NCBI RefSeq assembly: GCF_963678635.1
Contig: NC_087063.1
Coordinates: 31,014,599 to 31,074,598, forward strand
Origin: Symsagittifera roscoffensis
Taxonomy: Eukaryota; Xenacoelomorpha; Acoela; Convolutidae
Length of the DNA stretch: 60,000 nt
Direction: 5' to 3'
In this document: positions 46,004 to 58,000 of the stretch, piece by piece
Layout: each line of letters begins with the position of its first letter
Position numbering within the stretch: position 1 is the stretch's first letter
The notes under the pieces: generated by a model
What the model was told of the DNA's origin: nothing
The model's database searches: none
Seen by the model: only the letters and a program-made list of their open reading frames with translations
Position numbers and translations under genes: made by a program

Positions 46004-49000
46004 CTGAAACAACACCAGCTTATTAATCAGTTCATATTATGATTTGCAGGCTAGTTAATAAATCCGCATCATACTTGTACGATACAAATTTTACTATTGG
46101 AACTCAATGGTGCGCTATTGGAATCAGTGATTGGAACTAAACGCACCATTGAGGAACTCCAGCTAACAGGAAGGAAACATTATGCACAACACAACTAAGT
46201 CACGTCACGAATTTTTACAGTACGATACCAGAAAAAAAAACAATTTGAGAAGCACTTGCACAGGTCACGTCACGATTAAGTAAGCGAACATTTTGCACCT
46301 TGATTACTACAGGCGGGACTAAAGCGGTAAGCGGTGGGTGAGTGTGATCCATTAATGTGTTCACCTGGAGGATGCTGTAAATCTGTGACCAGAAACTGTA
46401 CAGATAACAGACAGTGAAACATTTTCGTCTGATCTTTGTTTATATATCTCTCCAAAATATTTTTCCTCTCTGTGAATAGCGTCTCGTTAAACGTCATTGG
46501 ATTTCCCTTCACCACACAAGATTTACACACTACTCGGGTTAGGAGCGCAATGAACTCGGGTGTGTCAATGTGGTCTCTTAGATCTCGCTGGATCATGTCG
46601 AAGATTTCAGGCACTGTCGATTTGGTAGTGGCTTTCTGAGTTAGATCCATTAGGTGCGATTCAAATGAGGTCAGGTAATCTGAAGCGCCTGTTCCTGACT
46701 TGGATTGCGACGACTGTGATGATTTGCCAGAGGACTCTAGGAAAGCTAGATTTCGATCTCTGAGGAATTCTGAGATTGACTCGTTTGACACATGATCCGG
46801 TACAAATTGTCTCCAATCCAACTTCGCCAATTTCCACGCATTGCTCACGAATTCTTCATTCTGAAACGAACAAAATGATTTCTATCATATCAATATTCAA
46901 CGTCAAGGTAGATGGTTTAACAGGGATTATCAAACAAACTTAAGACAGTCACCTTTTTGCAAAAGTTATGGTTTCCAGTTCTTCGATTTGTTGTAAAATA
47001 AAATGAACTTACCTTTTGCTCGACTGTCCTGAGTGTGATTTGTGCGAGAACATCCTTGGCCTTGTCATATTCCACCAGTCCACTCAGCATCTTAGGCATG
47101 TGGGAGAAGGACAGCTGTCCAATCATCGAGGGGGCAATCAGCACTCCATAATAGTCCCATATGCGAGGAATGTCACACGAGAGATCGATCGCGTTTGCAA
47201 ACGACTCTGTGATGCTAGAAAACAAACTCTTTCCAATGAAATCATAAGTAAGAAGCCAATAATACAACAATATTGAGAGGCACCACATAGTCCAGCTATA
47301 AATGGCAGGAAGTCTTTGCAAAATTTTCAGCTTCAATGCTCTGTGGCTCACTGTATGCACTTAGTATTTTGAGTGCTTGGGGGAGTTCAACTGCAACTTA
47401 CCCTTCGGCTAAATCTTGAACTGTGATGGTGCCAGACTTGACAAACTCGAACAGCAGTTTTCCAGTGCCCTCTCTGTGTTTGTCTTTCTTCTCCAGAACA
47501 TAATTGATGCAGTGCTTCACCATCTGAGCTCGCGAGTCTTCTGGTATCTCTTCGTTCACCACTTCAATCTCCTCATTGGCGTCTCCTAAATCGATGTACT
47601 CATCGATTACGCCTCTCGCTTTGGTCTGTAGCTGCTCTTCCGTCAGAGACGCAATCTTCGATTTGACCGGCTGTCGTTTGTCTGACCCTACTAAAACAAA
47701 TTATCAATTCATTCTAAATTATTCATGGCCTTGGGCGTTCCTTGAGTCATCTACAGACAGTTACGAAATAATCGGATAAACAATCAAATAATAAAGATTT
47801 TATCATATCTTTAGCAATTTTTGAACTCGCCTGGTTGCTTTCCACCGAACTCACCGAGCCTAAGCCTAGTTGCTTTCCACTCTTAGCACAGATTGTTGAC
47901 CAAAATAATTTTATGAAATAAAACAAAAAAGACTTTTCTAGGATCAACCGTATAATCTCAATTTGGTCACAATTTTTATGTGGGATTGCAATAGAATGCT
48001 GTTAATAACCTCAACTAACGTATTTTAAATCAATTTTCGCTAAATAAATTATGATTTTTCTATAAATCTAAGGCATGCTCAAAGTAATTTCCTGAAAAAT
48101 CCATATTTTCTCCCCCTAAATCAATTGGGTGGGGGAGATAATTGTACGGTTGATCCCTTTTCTAAATCGCGAATTTTTTTTCAACCTACTGTTATTGGTC
48201 CGACCGGCGCACAGACAATTCGGCCAAAGACAATTCAGCCAATTTGAAATTCAGCCAGAAATATAAAGACAATTCAGCCTGAGACAATTCAGCCAGTTTT
48301 ACAAAACGCTAGATTCGGAAGAAAAAAATTGGAATTGGAGTTATTTCTCGGTTTAAGGTCGCCGGTGGGCGCGCTACGCGCGCGTCGCCGCGATAACCGG
48401 CTCTAAATTTCGTATAGAGTCCTACCCTTTGGTGGCAAGCTCGCAACACGTTGGCGCGACTGCGGCGGTCACAATTATTGGCTGAATTGTCTTTGGCTGA
48501 ATTGTCTGCATAATTTTGGCTGAATTGTCTGTGGCCGAATTGTCTGGACGCGGGTCCGACCATTTGAAAAATAGAGAAACTTTGTATTCGGGTGTCTTCT
48601 AGTTTTTTTTAATCGTTTTCCACGCAAAAGCAGATTCCACAAACAATAATCGGAATGGTTTGAGTTATATATCAGATTAAAGACCTTTCAGTCGTAATTC
48701 GAACGAGTTAAAATTTTGAAAAAATTTCCCCGGTGTCGAGAAAAACCAGATTGAAAATTTGATTTTTGAACTAATTTCAAGCTAATAAGTTAAAAGCTTA
48801 TTTATCCTTAATTTAAGCCGTTTTACTTGCCTTAAATAATTGTTGGAGAATTTTAGCTCCAATTTGAGAATCAAAAACTTCAAAATGCACAAAAAAAATT
48901 CTGCAAAAAAAATTTTTTTACGATTTTTGTTTTCGTTTTCTAATCATTTTTTGTACAAATTGGACTATATTACGATGTTTTCCGACTATGAATATCGAAT

Positions 49001-52000
49001 ATGCTTAATTTCCATTCGTTCAGATGATTTTATCACAACGCGCAAAAAAAAAGACCGTAATTTGAAAAAACCAGTATTTTTAAGACTATGGTCGGTCGTA
49101 ACATTCTGTGTTACTTGCACAGCAACGGGCTATCCTGATTTACCTTAAGTAAAGAGTGACTGAAATAGGTCAAACCTACAATAAGCAAGAATAACACAGA
49201 GGCTGAGTTTCGCTTCGCAAACACTTGCGAGAACACGACAAAAAGCAGCTTTATAAAGGGCACAATAAGAAAAATTCGAATTAATAAATAATTCGAATTA
49301 AAAATTCGTCTACCTCTGAGATTCGCACCTGCGACCTAGAGATTAAGAGACTCACACAGTAGCCACTAATCCACGGAAGCCTAATGAGAACCATTAACCA
49401 CTCCTTCAAAATAAAGCTGAGAACAGATGCTATGCTATTTCCAATGCTACAGTGAAATTTCCAATAAAGTGAACACTTTTATTTTCGAGTTAGGTTAGAA
49501 AAAAAGAAGGTTCGTAATAAAACATTACGCAGATCGATAGTGTTAAAACCGACCCTAAGCCTAGTTGCTTTCCACTCTTCGAGAGTGGTCGGAACAATAA
49601 ACATCACATGCCTGAAGATGATGGTCCAGACAATGGCTGAGAAGGATATATGGATCTAGCTTTGTCTGATCTGTCCCGACTGTCCCTTCCACTTCCACTT
49701 CCCCCAGACCCCGTATGTCCCTGGAACTTAAACGACGATCCACCTGTACTCCACTTGCTGCCTCCTGAATTGGCTGGCGACATATTTCTGGATCCGGCGT
49801 TGTTTCTTCCCGCTCCAGAAATGCTCTGGACACTTCTGATTGCATCTTCTCTACTCTGTTGTCGCTCTTGTTCGGTCGGTCCGCGGTTACCATTTCTCAG
49901 ATCGACACTGCTCGACCTGTTGGAGTCTGGTGCCTGTTCGTCGTCCATGTCTAGACCTACGTATCTGTTTGTAGGTTTGGAATTGCCCTGACTTGACGTG
50001 GGGCCAGCCTGGCTAGTTCGGTTAGCTCCAACTCCAAGGCTGCCTTTGCTCCATTTGCTTTGAATTCCCCCTCCCAATTTAAAATCGCCCTGAAAAATTT
50101 TCCTTCTAGCAAACTGTTCACCGACGGATTTTTCCTAGCATAACTAACCTATCTCACATTCTTATAATTCAAAAGTACCATTACTCATGTTAATTGCAAT
50201 TGATATTAATTCACTTCGATTGTGTTTCGTTTTAACTCCTTATTTGAGACCATCTATATTGTCAGGTCGGTACCTGTGCATATTTGAACACTGCGTTGAA
50301 TCACCAGAAGCTTGGTTTCAAAATATGCTTACAAGTCCTCCGCTGCTCTTGACGCTTGTGATTTTGCTGATGTTTGCTCTCACATCAGTCACTGGCCTCG
50401 TGCTAGCAGTCTGTACTTGCCACTCCTGTTGTGACTGATGCCCGGAATTGCTCATCCTGTTGCCACCTCCGGAGTATGAGCTCTGGTATTTTCTGTCATT
50501 ATAGTTGCCCTGCATCTGTCGTGAAGATTGCTTCAGCTCTTGTGCTTTCTGTTTCATTGCAAAGTCTTCCATCTGTGCATCCTTGTGGATCTGGTCGATG
50601 GTTTTGGGGGCGGTGTCTTTTCGGGACTCCCATTTATTCTGTAAATCAATACATGCTTTACTCACGCGATATCTCAATTCAAAATATGCTCCTCTGATCC
50701 TGCATATCCAGTTATATATATGGGATGTGACCACTCAATTATCATGGAACTTAAGCAGAACTAAGCCAAATACACTTGTCTGAGCATAAGCGAAAACAAA
50801 TACCTGTCTAAGTTCGATGACATCCTGAAGCATGAATCTGATTCTAGACGACGTCTGTTTTTGGGCTACCATATGTCCGATTCTCTTGAAGTACTGGTCC
50901 ATCAGGTTTCGCCCGGCATCGTGGTCCATCTTGCGTCCGATGGTTGTGAGCAATTTGCACAGACACTCGAGACGGTCCTCGTCCTTCGTTTTCAGAAGCG
51001 ACTCAATGCATGAATGCATAATCTTTTCGGTCAAGAAGTCGAGCTTGAACAATTCTCCGATGAAGCGATTGTTTCCTAGATACTTCTTCTTGGACTTGCG
51101 CATCTCTATTTCAAGGTTTTCCAGTTTTTCACGCTTTTCTTTCTCGGTTTGCTAAAACAGATAAATTATTTGTTTATCATCGAACTTCAAAGCTACGGTG
51201 CAATCCCCACGTTTTCGTCCGTTTCCGGCGAGCGGATCGAAGTGAAAATCTAGACCAAGTATCGCAGTGAGTGTTACCTCTTTGTTGTTCTCGATGACAA
51301 TTTTCTTGGCATCATACTCCTTTTCATAGTCTTTCTCCCTCTGGAATTCATTCTGGCATCTGTTCAGCAGATACCTTCTGAAGTGTCTAACCACTGGATC
51401 GTCTTCTGATTCTCCATGACTCTGGTTTTCTGCGGGATTCTGGTTCAACTGCGCAGCTTGTCTCTGAAATTCAGAAAAGTAGTAAATGGTATTTCTATTA
51501 AAATTCCAACAAACAGTTGTTGAAAATAGAAGAAAACAAGATGGTTGTTATTAAGGTGGAGCAACAAAAATTGATGAGCTTTGTCGTCACATGCAAGTTT
51601 AACAACCTACTCCTTTTCTTTCAATGATAATACTGCAAATCTTCGGAGAATGATATGTTAACGCATCTATGATTCTTGTTGTCATATTATATCTCTCTCT
51701 TCAGTACGTCAATTGCTGAAATTTCAAGGTTACAGGTTTTTAATTGGCTCTCTCATTCCTGAAGTGCAGTTTACAGCCACCAACATGCAATAGACTATCT
51801 ATGCCAAACAAAGTTGATTATCTGAGTTTAATTAGAAGGGGGATTAACTTCTAGTTCTGCAATGCACTTTCCATTTGGCATGCTCTTACCGATTTGTCAT
51901 CCTGCTGCTATTAAAATAAGAAGAAGACGTGAGATTAGTTTTTGAACAAATTACCATTTCGTCATTTGATTAAATCCTGAACACATTAATTTGAAGCATG

Positions 52001-55000
52001 AAATATAAATTGTTCACATTCTGGTACAACTTTGTTTTCCAGCCATTGACAATGAACAAAAGTGACGCAATGCTAGCAAATAGGATACAATAAAAGAAAA
52101 CGAATAATCGTTTCTTAAGTCTTATCAACTCCATGTCTCCGTTTCATCACTTCAAATTTCGTTTTCATTTCGATTCAGCTCCATTGCGGTATCCTTATCA
52201 AACATGTGGTTTGTAACCATTTATAACTCAATATTCTTTAAGCAATTGCACTAATACAATGCAATCGTTTTAAGGTTCATCTTGCGCAAAACAGAACTCT
52301 ATAATATCTTCTGGTTTGAAACTTACGTTTGATCTGATCGAGAGCACTGTTTTGCACATATTTGCATATGCTTCCGCAAAGTTGGATTCCATGCACGCTT
52401 TGTCAAACAGAATATCGATAACATCACTGACTAATTCGTCCGAGTCAATATCCAGCAGTGCCATTTCTTTAGAAAGCGTCGAAAAACTCTGAGGGGTCAG
52501 TTTGTTCAGGATCGCTCTGGTCTGTCGTTTGATGTGATCGTGCTTTATCTCCATGTCCGATTTATTGCTCGTATCTTGCTTCCATTTCGCTTTCCATGCA
52601 CTCTCGGATGTTTCCAGGGTCTGCTGCTGCTCTCTGAGATTCGTCTTGAACTCTCTGGGCTGTTGATTCATCTGGTTGTTTCTGTCTCCTCGGAAGCTCT
52701 TATTTCCACCGCCCATGTTACCGGTCTGATAATTGTTTTTGCCTCTTGAATTGGTTGGCCCACCCTAAAAAACCAAATGTCTTTAAAAATAACACAAAAA
52801 TTGAGGCGAGGATGTTCTTAATGAACAAATTTTTGCTAATATATACAAAGAACTATCGGCAAGAACTTTCAGAACAAAATTCTCGAATGCCCACTAGAAT
52901 AGGCTTTTTAGCACGAGAAAATAAGCACGGGAAGTATGGCACGAAACTGAAGCAATGACTTACCCCGACATTTTTGCCTCTGAGGAATGCGGGTGCGAAG
53001 TTGTCATGCCCCATCCCTCCTCCTCTTCCGTCATGTCCCATCGAACCGTGTCCCCCGTAGCCTCCCCCATACTGCCTGTCTCCGTACGACTCTCTGAAGT
53101 CACTGGCAGTGTTCACATTCTGGTCGAGAGGTCGCAGGAATGTGGGGTTGTGTGTAACTATGTCTTTGAACACGTTCTCTTCTTTGAAATCTGCTTTACG
53201 CAAGGAGGCGTTCTTTTTCTGCATACTGAGTAGGAAGTCTCTGTCGTATTTCTTTGTCTTTGTCAGCTCCTTTGACTTATCCTCTTCTGAAGCAAACCGA
53301 TTTTCCTCATTATTACATTCAGGTCTTGCTCATATTACAAATTGGTCATTGCTCATATCATTTTCGGATAATTTCTACACCAAGACACAAGTTATGGATG
53401 CTAAAAGTGGTTTCAAAATTCAGAACCTTTCTTAATGAAATTCTTTCTGAAATGGGCTCAAGCAAATTTTATTGATTGCATGAGCAAAACTATTTACAAC
53501 ACCACTTACGAAACGCAAATTTTATATTTAACAAGCTGGCTCTTGAGCTACATGAAAAAACTAGCAAATTCATTTGTTCTATCGAAGTAAGTAAATTAGT
53601 ATACATTTCGTTTGCGTTGTCACAAATTCAGCTCAAAATTGGAAATTCGTCTAAAATAGCTGACCTGGTGTCTCATCTGGCACAGGCTTGTCTTCCCACG
53701 AAGTCTCCACATCCTTGCCATTGCCACTTCCCGCTGGAGATGTAACTGACGACGAACTCTTGCTTTTGTTCACATTTCCTTCAGCACCCCCTGCTGCCGT
53801 CTGACCGTTGCTGTTGCTGCTGCTCGACCCGCCCTCTAGAGCAAGGCTGCTGGGTTTGCTGTGTGTGCCATTCTGCTCTGCAGCGGGGACTGCAACAGTC
53901 GTGGCAGCTGACGAAGCGGCGGCAGAGGAGGACTGCGTTTGCTTCGAGTCGCTCTCCTCGAATGCACTTAGCAGGCTGCTTTCTTGTTTTCGGTCAAATT
54001 CTTTTTCCTTCTTTTTCTTTTTGTTGCCTTTTCCTTTGACGTTCTGGGCTGAAACGTACGTAATAGGTTAAGCTTGCTAAAATAATATCCTATTTCCCCA
54101 AATTTGCAATCCATACGATGAACGGCAATTAAAAATTAGCCTCTTATATAGCTGTTTGACAAAATTAGTGTTAACTTCAAGCAAGAATTTTGCAGTTATT
54201 TAACAGAAGTTTGGTATGTGCAGCAAAATTTGAACGAAACTTTACTTACGTTTCTCCTGTCGATCTCTTACCATATGCAAAATATCTGAGTTATAATGAA
54301 GCATTGAATTTATGTTTAGATTTGTGTTGGCAATGTAATCTGCAGTACTACTATTAGTTGTTGGTTCTACTTTCTGTACGATATGCGTTTTGATATGTTT
54401 AAGGGTTTCCTGGTAAATAGTTTGTTCAATAGTAAGTCTTTCAATATTATAAGTCAAAGTATATATGTTTTGACCTGGTGTCGCGCCTCGTAATTTTATG
54501 GACTCTGAATCTAGTTTAAGACTGTGCCGATTTGTCAGACAATTTCTAGCAATAGGGATACTTCCAGTGGTTTCGAAGCGTTCAATGGTTGATATGGGTA
54601 TACTTATTCAATACTGGTTGCAATCCGCATTCAATTAAAACAATTAAACTCATTTGCATGAGTTAAATAATTAGCAGGACGCAGTACATGCCTCAATTGC
54701 TAATCACTTCCAAAACGGGAAGCTCTAATTTAAGAATCTCCATAAAAGATCAGACAACAGAAAATAAAATCTGGCAGTTTTCACATTTGTCCCAATAGAG
54801 AAAAATTGAAAGAAGATACAATCCTAATGATGCTCAAAGCAATGCAATTATGAACAAGACGATTAAGTATTCAAAATCGGAACAAAGCCAAATCTTAATG
54901 GAACAGAAAATTAAAGAATTAAAACAGATACCATTACTTTTTGGTTTCTCTAAAACATAATCATAGTGCACAATAAGGGACTTTGAAGAGATTAAGTTCA

Positions 55001-58000
55001 CGACAACATAACATCTGGCGCGCAGTTCAAAGTTGAAAAATGATTGCAACTTTTGAAAACGTGGTACAATTCAGAGTGCAACCAAGTTCCGAAAATTTCC
55101 CCCTCAGATCTCATAATCGAAATCATGTTACCATTTGCCTGGGTTTGGCTTAAAAACACGTGCTACAATTACATTCATTTCAAACAGCTCAAAAACTTTC
55201 GAACAGGCGAATGGTATATAAGGTCTCATATAAAGATGTCATCATAGGGGAAAAGGAAACAAAACTGTTAATGCTGCAAAAGATGTTTTTGTGGTTGTTT
55301 AACCATCACAGAAAATCCAAATATTCATTTGCGATAGTTAGGCTTTTCCTCTCCCTCCCCCCATCTCAATTAAGCATCCTTTTTAGGAATAACGAGAGAG
55401 GGCTCTTTTTCCTTCCCCCCCCCCCCACCTCACTCAAACATGAAATTAATGGTCTAACGAGTGGTTTTACGAGGTTAATCATGAAGACCAAATATGTTTG
55501 TCATGGCCGAATTAGTCTGCATGTCAATTTTCATGACAATCGGACAAAGTGATTAGTAATTTCAAATATTAAAATTAGCAGGTGGGGGGGGGGGGGGAGG
55601 AAAAAGAGCCCGAGAGAGGTATAAGGAGGGGTTTTACAATGTTAAAAATTAAGACTTATTGTGTTTGACATGTCCTAGTCAAACTGCATGCCAATTTTTG
55701 CAACAATCGGACAATGTGGGAAGAGTGGGAAAGGATAGTTTGACCAATAGACCCTTTTCTTATACCAAATAGTGCTTTTTTCCTAGGCCCAAAAGATGAT
55801 CTCAATTTTATCAAAAAATGCTCAAAGCGAAATTGCATGTTTCATTGGCGATCTCATGGCACATAAGATCATTCACGGTGTGGCTTTCCGTCTGATTTGA
55901 ATCACAAACAAACCTGATTCTTCAGATGTAACTGCTGCTGCTGCTGCTGCTTGCTTTAATGCGGCTGCTTCTTTAGCCTTGGCCACCGAATGACTCTCAA
56001 ACGGAGGCGGTTTCTTCTCACTTGCATTAGAAGAAGTAGAAACCTTCCTTGCTCCCTCCTTTTCCACCTCTTTCTCCTTCTCTGCCTCTTTCTCCTTCTC
56101 TGCTTCTTTCTCCTTCACATTTTGACCTTTGCCCTCGGAAGTTTCCTTCGAAGACAGAGGAGTCGCCACTTCCGCAGTCGTCGACACTTGTTTTGTCGAC
56201 TCCGACGTGTTGCTTCTACCGTCCTCTGTAGCCGCTACAGGAGTGATTTGACTGGCCAGCGTTGAGTTTTCGACGTGTGTCTTCTCCGCTTCCGCTGCGG
56301 GTGTTGAGGTCGGCGAAGTTTTCAGTATGATAGTTTTGTTGTCTGTCTCCAATACCACTTCCTGTGACACTTTACTTATGTCAAATTCATAAACTTTGAC
56401 CTCTTGAGTCTGGCAAGAGCCCGCACCTCCCGCCTTTTCTGTGATTGTTTTCACAGTGGGACTCGGGGCCACTTCATTGTTCTGAGCTGCGGCAGCTACC
56501 TTTGCAGCATCTTTGTCCTTGCCCACAGATTCCTGACTATTGTCTGATCGTGGCGAGTCTTTCTTGGTTTCGGGGACGAACTCAGGAACCTTGTCCAGAT
56601 CGAATGTAGAGAAATCATGATGATGCTGTGAGCTATCCTTGTCTGTATTTGAGGCGTCCGAGTTATTCAGAGATGGGCTGCTTTGTTGCTTGTCATCACT
56701 AGAGTATCCATTCTGTGTGATTTTGGTGGATCCGTTTTCGGCGACGATGTCCGTATTGGAATCGGATGGTTTTGATTTAATCTCCACTGATTTGTGAGGT
56801 CTCGCATTTCCACTAGCTGTTTTAGCATCTGAGATTGCGATTCCCGGTTTCGGGTCCGTATTGGTCTAAAATAAAACAATTTTCAACGAAGACTGAATTT
56901 CGTCAACTTTATAAATTCTCACATTTTTTTCACATTTAACATGATTATCTCAGCTTTTCTTTGATGAGACTCTGAAAAATTAGCAGAAATTATTTAAACT
57001 CAATTTCATAATTAGCCCACGCTTGGTTCTTTTGCCGTTTCCAAGTTTTGTCCACGTAGTCTAATTATCATGAAAATTGACAAGTGGTTTGGTTTCGCAA
57101 TTACAGATATATTTGGTATCGATATACAACTTCGCAAAAATTAATTGTTATACTCTAAACTCATGTTTTTGAATAAAAACCGGCATGAGGTGGGGAAAAC
57201 GGTTAAAGAACCCTGCCCTCCCCTCCCCTCCAAAAAATTCCGTTGGAAAGAAAATGCAGGCCGAGATTTAACATTCAAAGCAGATAGAGTTTAACACGTG
57301 CTATAACTGCACGTAACTTTTCTAACCTATCACAATGTACGAAAAAAAAAACGTGTTACAGGTGTGGGTGAAAACCAAGACGAAAACTAAGAACTTTTAC
57401 CATACTCCGAGATGATCTTACTCAGTTCCGAACTATTCGCGCAAACTTTAAAAACGAAAAATACGTTAAACATTGGTGAAGGCAGCTTACGAATAGCTGT
57501 CGGTAGACACATGAACAAACATTGACGTAAGATATGTTCACAAAAGCGAATTCATTCGACTGCAAATCATGCTTCGGAATAACGAGCTGCTTCAAGTCAT
57601 GTTCGGATTGACAATAAAGCTGTTTGCCGTCAGCACACAGATGAACCATCAGTCGACCAATGAAGCATAATTAACAACAACACCACAAGCTCATTTCTGC
57701 TGTAGCTTCAATGATAACTTGATAACAAAATTCGATGTCAAAACTGAATCGCGACCATTAAAATTTTTTAACGAGCACGTTCTCAAAAAAATTTGCCGCG
57801 GATTTGAGACCTCAAATAAAGCAAGAGCAATGTTCGCCTTCAAACCTCAACACAATGAAGAAACGCTATATTGCATTCACTTGAACTGCGCGAGAAGCAA
57901 TGTGCGCAAATCAAAAAATCGAAAACTGTTGAAATGAATGAAGAACTTACTGGTCAATGGATGTTCTGTTACCATACTCAATCCTGGAAGCACTCTAAGA

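Larger units (their letters stand above)
47691..49611 (-). other. eIF4G intron 10 (GC-AG), containing a MITE and a SINE head
   Basis: 1,921 nt. Donor CAG|GCATGT and acceptor TTTTAG. No other coding segment recognised inside; the element at 48,196-48,562 and the tRNA-like head at 49,312-49,383 account for part of it. Confidence 0.75.

Noticed and set aside
46276-46364. eIF4G ending in the frame that runs on to 46,276
   Set aside because: The frame after the GTGAAC donor loses all similarity, while splicing to 46,003 restores the conserved W2 C-terminus.
57940-57990. Extra eIF4G 5' exon with donor CCA|GTAAGT
   Set aside because: Possible acceptors give either an in-frame stop or the wrong phase for exon 2.
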